NCBI GenBank assembly: GCA_005773145.1
Contig: SXHS01000086.1
Coordinates: 1-14,385 of the forward strand
Direction: 5' to 3'
DNA: 14,385 nucleotides
Source of the DNA: Planctomycetaceae bacterium
GTDB lineage: Bacteria; Planctomycetota; Planctomycetia; Pirellulales; Pirellulaceae
Below are positions 6,907 to 14,385 of this stretch, piece by piece. A program made the translations under genes and the position numbers. Each line of letters opens with the position of its first letter. Within the stretch, counting starts at the first letter, position 1. The notes beneath the pieces were generated by a model. The model searched no databases, was not told the DNA's origin, and worked only from the letters and a program-made list of their open reading frames with translations.

Positions 6907-8850
6907 CTAACCGGAATATTCGGACGAACTGTGCGGTTTGAGCCAGCGTTGCATCCAGAGTTCCAAGACGATGAGGGCCCAAAGCCGGGCACTGTGGTCG
7001 TAGATGGAACGTTGGTGTTCCTCGACCCAGCGAGCGACCACGTGCGGATAAAAATATCGTGAAATGTGCGCCGACGACGCCAGCAGGGTCTCGCGTGTGA
7101 AAACGCCAAACTCGCCACGGAACCAGGCATCCAGCGGCACGCCAAATCCCATCTTTGGCCGTTGCCAAATGTCGGCTGGCAGCCAGTCAGCGAATGCCTG
7201 CCGCAACAGCCATTTGCCGCGACCATGGCGAAATTTCCACTCGACGGGAAGCCCCACGGCGCATTCGACCAGTCGGTAGTCCAGAAAGGGCTGGCGGCAC
7301 TCGAGCGAATGGGCCATGGAGCTGATGTCCACCTTGGTCATCAAGTCGCACGGCAAATACGTGAACAAATCGGTGAGACTGGCCTGGGTAACCGAGTCTC
7401 GGCCGGCCGCCCGTTCCCAGTTGGTGTCGAGAAATCGGCTCGGGTCGGAATCCTCCAGCGACTCCAGAAAATCCTCGCGATATAAGGTCGCTCGCTGGGT
7501 CTCCTTAAAGATCGAGACCCATTCCAGGTAGCGTCGGCTGGGTGGGAGTCGAAGGTGCTCGGCAAAGCGTTTGGCCTGACGGATCCAGGACCGCTGCCGC
7601 GCGCTGGCAGGGAGCCGCTGCCAGCAACTCGCCGACAGCGCGCGGCGTAGAACTGCCGGGAGCCGATCGATGCGGTCGCCCCACGCGACGGCGGCATAGC
7701 GGGCGTAACCGGCAAACAATTCGTCACCCCCGTCTCCGGTCAGCGCGACCTTGACGTGCTGACGCGCCCACTGGGCTACGTACCAGGTGGGAATCGCGGA
7801 GCTGTCCGCCATTGGCTCGTCAAAATGCCAAATCAAACGTGGCAGCATTTCGATGCAGTCGGGAGATACTTGATACTCATGGTGATCGGTCCCGAGGTGT
7901 TGTGCCACCTGTCGCGCATAGCGCGTCTCATCGTATTCGGCCTGCCGAAAGCCGATGGAGTAGGTCTTGATGCGCGCATCGGTCAGCCGCTTCATTTGAG
8001 CCACGACCAAGGAGGAATCGACGCCACCGGACAAGAACGCGCCTAGGGGCACTTCACTCTGCATGCGGAGTTCGACAGCGGACCGAAACAAGCCTTGCAC
8101 TTGCTCCACACACTCGCGCAGCGGCTGCGGCGGTTGCTGATGCAAGCTGGGGGACCAATACGGGGCCAGACGCAACTCGCCATCCCGCCATGTGGCATAG
8201 TGGGCTGGGGGCAACTTGCGAATGCCGCGAAAGATCGTGCGGGGGTGCGGCACGTACTGGTAGGTGAGGTATTCATCCAACGCGTTGGGGTCTAAATCGC
8301 GCGGTACCTCGGGCAGCTGCAAGAGCCCCTTCAACTCGCTGGCAAACAGTAGTTGGCGGTGATTGTGATGGTAGACAAGCGGCTTTTTTCCCAGACGGTC
8401 TCGTGCCAAGACCAATTGACGGCGACGTCCATCCCAGATCGCTACCGCGAACATGCCATTACAATGTTGAAAGCAGGCCGGGCCCTCGTCTTCGTAGAGG
8501 TGCACAAGCACTTCCGTGTCGCTCTGCGTGCGAAAAACGTGCCCCGCTCCCTCCAGTCGCCGGCGCAAGGACCGATAGTTGTAAATCTCGCCGTTGCAGA
8601 TCACCCAGATCGAGCCATCTTCGTTGGCCAGCGGCTGTTGCCCCTGCGCTAAGTCGATAATGGACAGCCGCCGATGACCTAAGGCCACGCCGGGTATCGG
8701 TGCTCCGGACGCGTCGGTGGCCAATTCACGTCGATAGATCCCCTCGTCATCGGGGCCGCGATGGCGCAGCACGCCCATCATGCGTGCCACCGCTCCCTCC
8801 GGCACGCGACCGGCCATGTCACTCCAGACGGCTCCCACAATTCCGCACAT
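6907..8850 (-). CDS. asnB: Asparagine synthase (glutamine-hydrolysing), AsnB-type amidotransferase
   Basis: A class-II glutamine amidotransferase domain is fused to an ATP-pyrophosphatase domain. Met1 is followed by the nucleophile Cys2 (MCGIVG). RHRGPDD (30-35 region) and CNGEIYNY (85-92) form the glutamine pocket. The synthetase half has SGGVDSS (274-280), the PP-loop that binds ATP, and TGDGGDELFAGY (371-382). At 647 residues it is longer than E. coli AsnB and closer to versions found in exopolysaccharide and exosortase loci, some of which may amidate sugars or other acceptors rather than make free asparagine; that is inference from length and context. It starts 17 bp after the stop of the upstream GT4 gene on the same strand, suggesting one transcript. 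All catalytic motifs are intact. The ATG is preceded by a modest GGGG. Confidence 0.93.
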   Translation of the reverse strand: MCGIVGAVWSDMAGRVPEGAVARMMGVLRHRGPDDEGIYRRELATDASGAPIPGVALGHRRLSIIDLAQGQQPLANEDGSIWVICNGEIYNYRSLRRRLEGAGHVFRTQSDTEVLVHLYEDEGPACFQHCNGMFAVAIWDGRRRQLVLARDRLGKKPLVYHHNHRQLLFASELKGLLQLPEVPRDLDPNALDEYLTYQYVPHPRTIFRGIRKLPPAHYATWRDGELRLAPYWSPSLHQQPPQPLRECVEQVQGLFRSAVELRMQSEVPLGAFLSGGVDSSLVVAQMKRLTDARIKTYSIGFRQAEYDETRYARQVAQHLGTDHHEYQVSPDCIEMLPRLIWHFDEPMADSSAIPTWYVAQWARQHVKVALTGDGGDELFAGYARYAAVAWGDRIDRLPAVLRRALSASCWQRLPASARQRSWIRQAKRFAEHLRLPPSRRYLEWVSIFKETQRATLYREDFLESLEDSDPSRFLDTNWERAAGRDSVTQASLTDLFTYLPCDLMTKVDISSMAHSLECRQPFLDYRLVECAVGLPVEWKFRHGRGKWLLRQAFADWLPADIWQRPKMGFGVPLDAWFRGEFGVFTRETLLASSAHISRYFYPHVVARWVEEHQRSIYDHSARLWALIVLELWMQRWLKPHSSSEYSG

Positions 8851-8867
8851 GAAACCCCAGCTATGGG

Positions 8868-9989
8868 TTATGGTTGCTGCGAAGAACTCTCCATCAACTG
8901 GCGGTAGAGATCTCGATACTCGGACAACATACGAGGCAATGCAAACGCCGAGGCCACATGCTGTCGGCCGGCATCGGCCAATCGCCTAGCCAGGTTGGTA
9001 TCTTCCAATAATTGCATGGTACACCGAGCGAGCTTGGCGCGATCCCCCACAGGGAACAAAAGGCCGCTATGGCCGTCGACAACCAGATCACGATTGCCGG
9101 GAATATCCGTCGCCACGACCGGTATCCCTGCGGCGAGTGCCTCCAGAACGCTGTTGGATTGTCCTTCATACTCACTGGTGCACCAAAGGCACAACAGGTG
9201 CGGAAGCCAGGCAATGGCATCGTCACGGTGCCCCAGCAGATGCACGCGATCTCGGATTTCGACCTGATCGCGAAAACGTTCCAGCCGTGCCCGCTGAGGA
9301 CCATCTCCCAAAACGATCAAATGCACATCATCTCGCACCACCTTGAGCAAATCTGCAGCCCAGATGGCATCCTTGATTCGCTTTTGTGGCCAGAGTCGGC
9401 CTAGGACGCCAATGAGCCGTGCCTGCGAAGGAATTCCCACGGACTGGCATAGTCGCTCGCGTTCCCCGGCTGCGGGCTCCTGAGGAATTTCCACGGCATT
9501 GGCGATCACGCGAAATTTCTCCGCCGGGATCCCGCGTTCCACGTAATAGTCGCGCACCGCCGGGCTATTGACGACGATCCGTGACGATCGCCGAGCCAAC
9601 CAACGATCGATGATGAGTTCATGATCAACCTTCCAAGCATCCACGCATCGCTCACTGGCAATCGTATGCGGCACACCGGCCCACCGAGCCGCCAGGCGGC
9701 CGTAACTGTTCGCGGCAAACAGCCAGGTTTGCACGATATCCGGAGACAATCGTTTGATCAGCCGCGTCAGACGCAACATCGCCAGTGGGTCGAACTTGAA
9801 CCGTTTATCGATAAAATGCAACGGAATTCCGTGTTGCTGCAACACTTCCGCATACGGGCCACTGCGAGTCAAGACGCAAACTTGGACATCAAATTCGCTG
9901 CGTTCCAGGCCGGTTGACAAGAGTGTCAACTGCTTCTCGGCGCCGCATCGATCCAAGCTGGGAATGATCTGGACTAGTCGAATCGCCAT
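8868..9989 (-). CDS. Glycosyltransferase family 4 protein
   Basis: A GT-B fold, retaining GT4-type glycosyltransferase that moves a sugar from a nucleotide-sugar donor to a lipid-linked or polysaccharide acceptor at the inner membrane. From the chosen ATG (373 residues) the protein opens with the typical first strand and glycine turn, IRLVQIIPSLDRCGAEKQL. The C-terminal half has GRLWPQKR (donor phosphate binding; R198 and K203) and EYEGQSNSVLEALAAGIPVV with the E-x7-E pair E275/E283. The frame stays open to a GTG at 10175, with another ATG at 10127. The extra 62 residues are low-complexity and the outermost ones are encoded by a dispersed hairpin (10142-10160), so I prefer 9989. No start has a good Shine-Dalgarno. 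asnB follows after 17 bp. The acceptor is unknown. Confidence 0.9.
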   Translation of the reverse strand: MAIRLVQIIPSLDRCGAEKQLTLLSTGLERSEFDVQVCVLTRSGPYAEVLQQHGIPLHFIDKRFKFDPLAMLRLTRLIKRLSPDIVQTWLFAANSYGRLAARWAGVPHTIASERCVDAWKVDHELIIDRWLARRSSRIVVNSPAVRDYYVERGIPAEKFRVIANAVEIPQEPAAGERERLCQSVGIPSQARLIGVLGRLWPQKRIKDAIWAADLLKVVRDDVHLIVLGDGPQRARLERFRDQVEIRDRVHLLGHRDDAIAWLPHLLCLWCTSEYEGQSNSVLEALAAGIPVVATDIPGNRDLVVDGHSGLLFPVGDRAKLARCTMQLLEDTNLARRLADAGRQHVASAFALPRMLSEYRDLYRQLMESSSQQP

Positions 9990-10141
9990 GGCTGGGGACG
10001 CGCTCGATTCCGTAGGGATTGCCGAGCGCAAACTCGGCGTCGACGTGACTGACGCTGCCTCAATTTCCTCTGGGTCCAGGGCTGCTACATAGGGCAGATT
10101 GCGATAGGCCCCTCGCTGCGGCCGCATTCTAGGGGGCTGGT

Positions 10142-10160
10142 CACAGGCTGGGAAGCCTGC
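10142..10160. repeat. Dispersed hairpin, relative of the one at 5033-5050
   Basis: caggct (10144-10149), loop ggga, agcctg (10154-10159) form a perfect 6-bp stem. The string cacaggct-gggaagcct here matches cacaggct-agaagcct at 5033-5048 apart from a one-base insertion and a substitution in the loop. It sits in the divergent space between the GT4 gene and the esterase. Confidence 0.65.
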
Positions 10161-10245
10161 CGATTCGAGACGCACCGCTCAATGGACCTTCATCGTGGCT
10201 GCCGGTTCCACTACGATTGAGGGGTTACGATGGCGGGCAGGCGAT

Positions 10246-10250
10246 AAGGA
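10246..10250 (+). promoter_or_regulatory. Shine-Dalgarno (AAGGA) supporting the esterase start
   Basis: AAGGA ends 10 bases before the ATG at 10261. The frame is open further upstream to a GTG at 10195, but that start has no Shine-Dalgarno and lies close to the hairpin at 10142-10160. Confidence 0.55.
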
Positions 10251-10260
10251 ACGGTGTGGC

Positions 10261-11004
10261 ATGACGGGGCATTGGGGATCAGAATCGGTTGCAGGGCATC
10301 CGTGTGACGTCTACACGCCGCCGCGCATCAACGACGACGGCTTCGTTCTGCTTTACCTGCACGGTTACCATATGGGCAGTCTGCGGGAACAGACCCCGTA
10401 TTTGCAGGCATTCGATCGACATGGCCTACCGGTCGTCTGCCCGGTGACACGGCAGAGTTGGTGGACCGATCGTCGTTGCCCCGCTTTCGACCCGCAACTA
10501 TCGCCCCAGCGGCACATCCTCGACAACGTTCTTCCCTTCATGCAACAGCGATGGGGAGTCACCCCGCCACGTATTGGCCTGTTCGGGACAAGTATGGGGG
10601 GGCAGGGGGCCCTACGACTGGCCTACCAATTCCCCGATCGGTTTCCCGTAGTAGCAGCCATCGCTCCGGCTATCGACTTCCACCACCGGCTTCGCGAGGG
10701 GGATGAGATTTTGGCCCAGATGTATCGTGATGTGGAAGATGCCCGCCAAGATACGGCCATTCTGCACATCCATCCACTTAATTGGCCACGCTACCAGTTT
10801 TTCTGTTGTGATCCGGCTGATGGGGATTGGTTCGACAGCGCCGATCGATTGCGCATGAAGCTGATGTCTCTGGGCGTTCCCTTCGAGTATGATTTGGAGA
10901 CCACGGCGGGGGGCCATGGATTCGGCTATTACAATCGGATGGCCGATCGGGCGATCGATTATCTGGCATCGCGACTGCGCGATCGCCAGCGGCAATTACT
11001 GTGA
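10261..11004 (+). CDS. Alpha/beta-hydrolase fold esterase
   Basis: A 247-residue single-domain serine hydrolase of the putative-esterase type. VLLYLHGYH (29-37) gives the oxyanion strand, GTSMGGQGA (109-117) is the nucleophile elbow with S111, a CCDPADGDWF segment (182-191) supplies the likely acid (D184 or D187), and GGHGFGYY carries the catalytic H219. There is no obvious signal peptide or membrane segment, so it is probably cytoplasmic. The substrate is unknown; related proteins act on small acyl or thioester compounds or sugar esters. The stop codon overlaps the Shine-Dalgarno of uvrA, so expression of the two is probably coupled, although I know of no functional link. Start chosen on Shine-Dalgarno and homology; a GTG at 10195 would add 22 residues. 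Confidence 0.88.
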   Translation: MTGHWGSESVAGHPCDVYTPPRINDDGFVLLYLHGYHMGSLREQTPYLQAFDRHGLPVVCPVTRQSWWTDRRCPAFDPQLSPQRHILDNVLPFMQQRWGVTPPRIGLFGTSMGGQGALRLAYQFPDRFPVVAAIAPAIDFHHRLREGDEILAQMYRDVEDARQDTAILHIHPLNWPRYQFFCCDPADGDWFDSADRLRMKLMSLGVPFEYDLETTAGGHGFGYYNRMADRAIDYLASRLRDRQRQLL

Positions 11005-11007
11005 GGA
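11003..11007 (+). promoter_or_regulatory. Shine-Dalgarno (GAGGA) of uvrA overlapping the esterase stop
   Basis: GAGGA begins inside the esterase TGA (11002-11004) and lies 6 bases before the uvrA ATG at 11014. Ribosomes ending on the esterase would be placed directly on the uvrA start, indicating translational coupling. Confidence 0.75.
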
Positions 11008-11013
11008 CGCCGT

Positions 11014-14000
11014 ATGCCTGAATCGGATATCGTGATCAAAGGGGCCCGCGAGCACAACTTGCAGTCCGTCGACTTGGTGATGCCACGCAACCAGTTGATC
11101 TGCTTGACAGGCGTTAGCGGCAGTGGCAAGAGTTCCCTCGCCTTCGATACGCTCTACGCCGAGGGACAACGGCGGTATGTACAGAGCCTGTCCAGCTTCG
11201 CCCGCCATTTCATGGGGCAAATGCCCAAGCCGGAAGTCGACTTCATTAGTGGGCTCAGCCCGTCGATCTCTATCTCGCAGAAGTCCGCCGGGACCAACCC
11301 GCGATCGACGGTGGGGACCATCACAGAAGTCTACGATTTCCTACGCGTCCTCTATGCCCGTGTTGGCGATGGCCAATGCCACCAATGTGGTCGCCCCATT
11401 ACCGCACAGACTCGCGAGCAGATCATCGCCACCATTCAGCAGCTGGAGCCGGGCACGCGCGTCGTCCTGCTGGCGCCCCTGATTCGTGGCCAAAAAGGCG
11501 AGTATCGCGACTTGCAAGCCGACCTGCTGAAACAGGGCTTTGCCCGCGCCCGCGTGGACGGTCGACTGGTCCACTTGTCCGACGACCTGGGACTTGATCG
11601 TCAGATGCGTCATAACATCGAGGTGGTGATTGATCGCCTGGAGGTGCAGCCCCAAATTCGGTCCCGATTGGCAGAGGCCGTTGAGCTGGCCCTAAAGGTT
11701 GGCGAAGGGAGCTGCATTGTCGCACCCGACACGTCTGAGGCCGCGGCGGATCGCGTCGCTGAGCCGGTCGCTGCGCCCGTGTCTCGAGGCCGGTCGCGCC
11801 GCGACGGCACGACGCGACAACAATCCTCGGCCGCCACATCGCAAGACCTGTTGCTGTCGGTCGCATACGCCTGCACACACTGTCAGATTAGCTTTGATCC
11901 CCCCAGCCCACAGCTGTTCAGTTTTAACAGCCCGCAGGGGATGTGTCCGGATTGTGACGGCTTGGGGGAACAATTCACCTTCGCCCCCGAGCTGTTGGTT
12001 CCCGACCCGCGCCTTTCCTTCCGCCTCGGCTGCTTTCCACTCTTGGGATCGCTCCGATCCATGGGCCGCTGGAAGCGACATATCTATCAGGGCCTGGCCG
12101 AGACGATTGAGCGGCGGCAAGAACTTCCAGCGGGCACACTGCTCAACACGCCCTGGAAGGATCTCGACCCGAGCTTGCAGCACGTTTGGCTCTGGGGAAC
12201 GGGCAAACAGCATGTTACCTACACATGGCGTGCCGGCTCGTCCCCCGTCAAGCACGGTGGCCTGTACGCCGGCATCATTCCCGAACTCGTGTCGACCTAC
12301 CAAGCCACGCGCAGCCCGATACAGCTGGCGCAGTTGGAAAAATACATGCGTCGGTTGCATTGTACCACCTGTCAGGGTGAACGACTGAAACCGCAGGCGC
12401 GTGCCGTTACCGTGAGCACCGCGCATCCACGCTTCGCGGACCAACCTCTGCGGACACTCCCCGCGATTTGCCAGATGCCTGTCGGCGAGGTCACCGATTT
12501 TTTCAGCGACCTTACGCTGGATGCAACCCGGACACTGATCGCTCAAGAAGTGCTCAAGGAGATCCGTGGACGGCTACAATTTCTGCGGAATGTCGGACTC
12601 GACTATCTGTCACTCAGTCGTACTGCACCCACGCTGTCAGGAGGTGAATCACAGCGTATCCGCCTGGCCAGCCAATTAGGGTGTGGGCTGGCGGGCGTCC
12701 TCTACATCCTGGATGAGCCCTCGATTGGCTTGCATCCGCGTGACAATGATCAGTTGCTGAGCACCCTGGTGCAATTGCGCGATTTGGGAAACACGGTCGT
12801 CGTGGTAGAGCACGATGAGGACACCATGCGGGCCGCCGACCAAATCATCGATTTCGGTCCCGGGCCTGGGGTTCGCGGCGGTCGCGTCGTGGCCCAAGGA
12901 TCATTGGACGATGTCGCCAATAGTCGCGAAAGCGTCACCGGTCAATTTCTCGCCGGCACTCGCCGTATCGACGTTCCCTCACAACGACGGCCATCGAGCG
13001 ACAAGCAATTGGTCATCCGCGGCGCCACGCATCACAACCTGCGTCAAGTTGATGCGACCATTCCGCTGGGCGCCTTCGTGTGCGTGACCGGCGTATCCGG
13101 GTCCGGCAAGAGTTCCTTGGTCAATGACATCTTGGCAGAGGCCCTCCAGCGAGACTTAAACCAGGGGAATGGCGAACCCGGGCACTTCGATAGCCTGGAG
13201 GGGCTGGAACATCTAGACAAGATGATTGCCATCGATCAGTCTCCCATCGGACGCACGCCACGCTCCAATCCGGCAACCTATATCAAGGTCTTCGACGACA
13301 TCCGCAAACTTTTTCAGCAACTGCCGGAAGCACGTCGGCGTGGCTTCAAGCCAGGCCGCTTCAGTTTTAACGTCGAGGGAGGCCGGTGCGAGGCATGTAG
13401 CGGCAACGGTTCCACTCGCCTGGAAATGGATTTCCTGGCAGACGTCTGGGTGACCTGCCCAGTATGTGGCGGGCATCGCTTCAATCGCGAGACCTTGAAT
13501 GTACGTTTCAAGGATAAGTCCATCGCCGACGTGCTGGAGTTGGATGTCCAACAGGCGTTGGAATTGTTTGAGAACATTCCGGCCGTCGCCCACAAGTTGC
13601 AGACCTTACACGACGTGGGGCTGGACTATATCAAGCTGGGACAGCCCTCGCCAACGCTTTCTGGCGGGGAGGCCCAACGCATCAAGCTGGCGCGTGAATT
13701 GGCCAAACGTAGCACGGGCCGCACTTTGTACCTGCTCGATGAACCGACGACTGGACTGCACTTCGCGGACATTCAGTTGCTGCTGAAAGTGCTCCACGCC
13801 TTCGTTGACGCAGGCAACACAGTCCTGGTCGTGGAACATAACCTCGATGTGATCAAAACAGCCGATTGGATCATCGACTTGGGTCCGGAGGGTGGAGCAG
13901 GCGGGGGGCGCATCGTGGCCGCAGGGACGCCCGAGCAGGTCGCCCAGGTCGAAGAATCCCACACGGGCCGCGCCCTCAGCCCCGTGCTGAAACCGAGAAC

Positions 14001-14385
14001 CCCTGCCAAGTCGCCTACCAAATCGCGCGCCGCGAAGGGGCGTAAGTCGCAAGCAGCGACTCCCCATCAGGCAAGATTTCTCGAAGTACACGGCGCGGCT
14101 CAACACAATCTTAAGCACGTCGATGCCCGCATCGAGCGAGACCGCATGACCGTGCTGTGCGGCCACAGTGGCAGCGGCAAGAGCTCGTTGGCCATGGACA
14201 CGATCTATGCGGAAGGCCAACGCCGCTATGTCGAGAGCTTGAGCGCCTACGCGAGGCAATTCGTCAGCCAGATGCAAAAACCTCGCTTCGACAAGATCGA
14301 GGGACTTTCGCCGGCGAGTGCCATTGAGCAGCAGAACTTGGGGCACAATCCTCGCTCCACCGTCGGCACCGTCACGGAGATCTAC
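11014..14385 (+). CDS. uvrA: Tandem-duplicated excinuclease ABC subunit UvrA (5' part; continues past window)
   Basis: UvrA is the ATPase that finds bulky DNA lesions and loads UvrB in nucleotide excision repair. 1124 residues are visible with no stop. Unit 1 is complete: Walker A GVSGSGKSS (33-41), the UvrB-binding region (about 120-235), zinc cluster C287/C290/C311/C314, signature LSGGE (541-545) with Walker B ILDEP (565-569), second Walker A (693-701), zinc finger C792/C795/C815/C818, and second LSGGE (882-886) followed by LLDEP. A basic Pro/Lys/Ser linker (about 988-1025) follows. A second UvrA then begins, with Walker A GHSGSGKSS (1050-1058), QRRYVESLSAYARQF and NPRSTVGTVTEIY at the window edge. 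Chlamydial UvrA is likewise a double-length duplicate. A low-complexity insertion at about 240-275 replaces the short loop of E. coli UvrA. The start is fixed by GAGGA 6 bases upstream. Confidence 0.96.
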   Translation, partial: MPESDIVIKGAREHNLQSVDLVMPRNQLICLTGVSGSGKSSLAFDTLYAEGQRRYVQSLSSFARHFMGQMPKPEVDFISGLSPSISISQKSAGTNPRSTVGTITEVYDFLRVLYARVGDGQCHQCGRPITAQTREQIIATIQQLEPGTRVVLLAPLIRGQKGEYRDLQADLLKQGFARARVDGRLVHLSDDLGLDRQMRHNIEVVIDRLEVQPQIRSRLAEAVELALKVGEGSCIVAPDTSEAAADRVAEPVAAPVSRGRSRRDGTTRQQSSAATSQDLLLSVAYACTHCQISFDPPSPQLFSFNSPQGMCPDCDGLGEQFTFAPELLVPDPRLSFRLGCFPLLGSLRSMGRWKRHIYQGLAETIERRQELPAGTLLNTPWKDLDPSLQHVWLWGTGKQHVTYTWRAGSSPVKHGGLYAGIIPELVSTYQATRSPIQLAQLEKYMRRLHCTTCQGERLKPQARAVTVSTAHPRFADQPLRTLPAICQMPVGEVTDFFSDLTLDATRTLIAQEVLKEIRGRLQFLRNVGLDYLSLSRTAPTLSGGESQRIRLASQLGCGLAGVLYILDEPSIGLHPRDNDQLLSTLVQLRDLGNTVVVVEHDEDTMRAADQIIDFGPGPGVRGGRVVAQGSLDDVANSRESVTGQFLAGTRRIDVPSQRRPSSDKQLVIRGATHHNLRQVDATIPLGAFVCVTGVSGSGKSSLVNDILAEALQRDLNQGNGEPGHFDSLEGLEHLDKMIAIDQSPIGRTPRSNPATYIKVFDDIRKLFQQLPEARRRGFKPGRFSFNVEGGRCEACSGNGSTRLEMDFLADVWVTCPVCGGHRFNRETLNVRFKDKSIADVLELDVQQALELFENIPAVAHKLQTLHDVGLDYIKLGQPSPTLSGGEAQRIKLARELAKRSTGRTLYLLDEPTTGLHFADIQLLLKVLHAFVDAGNTVLVVEHNLDVIKTADWIIDLGPEGGAGGGRIVAAGTPEQVAQVEESHTGRALSPVLKPRTPAKSPTKSRAAKGRKSQAATPHQARFLEVHGAAQHNLKHVDARIERDRMTVLCGHSGSGKSSLAMDTIYAEGQRRYVESLSAYARQFVSQMQKPRFDKIEGLSPASAIEQQNLGHNPRSTVGTVTEIY

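Noticed and set aside
10940..10990. Cluster of cgatcg/gcgatcgc words resembling HIP1
   Set aside because: Only one gcgatcgc octamer is present and the others are parts of codons in a GC-rich gene; no evidence of a HIP1-like genome-wide bias can be drawn from this window.

Overview
The window reads as chromosomal DNA of a planctomycete, probably a Pirellulales-type member. This is inference from four things seen together: moderately high GC, a tandemly duplicated UvrA of the kind known from the Planctomycetes-Chlamydiae group, a large single-anchor hypothetical protein with an acidic proline-rich linker, and intergenic hairpins built on the core cacaggct...agcct. No rRNA, tRNA, CRISPR array, transposase or phage gene was found.

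Layout, left to right. (1) 1-1116 (+): the 3' part of a membrane protein fused to a spermidine-synthase-like domain. (2) 1469-4246 (+): a 925-residue membrane-anchored protein of unknown function. (3) 4247-5110: an 864-bp gene-free block with a degenerate 15-17-bp tandem repeat, a 40-bp-arm inverted repeat, an 8-bp-stem hairpin and a cacaggc hairpin cluster. (4) 5111-9989 (-): a run of four genes transcribed right to left, in the order GT4 glycosyltransferase, AsnB-type asparagine synthase, GlgC and a MazG-like nucleotide pyrophosphohydrolase. The first two are 17 bp apart and the last two 14 bp apart. A 159-bp gap with a candidate promoter separates the pairs. (5) 10261-14385 (+), divergent from that run: an alpha/beta-hydrolase esterase followed at once by a giant uvrA, which leaves the window at the start of its second UvrA unit. 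The uvrA Shine-Dalgarno overlaps the esterase stop codon, so the two are probably translationally coupled.

Functionally, the minus-strand block suggests carbohydrate metabolism: GlgC makes ADP-glucose for glycogen, and the GT4/AsnB pair resembles pairs found in exopolysaccharide or glycan loci. The MazG-like enzyme is a house-cleaning nucleotide hydrolase. UvrA is the damage-recognition ATPase of nucleotide excision repair. The points most worth a second look are the fused double UvrA with its esterase partner, the 925-residue two-module protein, and the clustered repeats between 4.4 and 5.1 kb, one of which has a relative at 10.14 kb.
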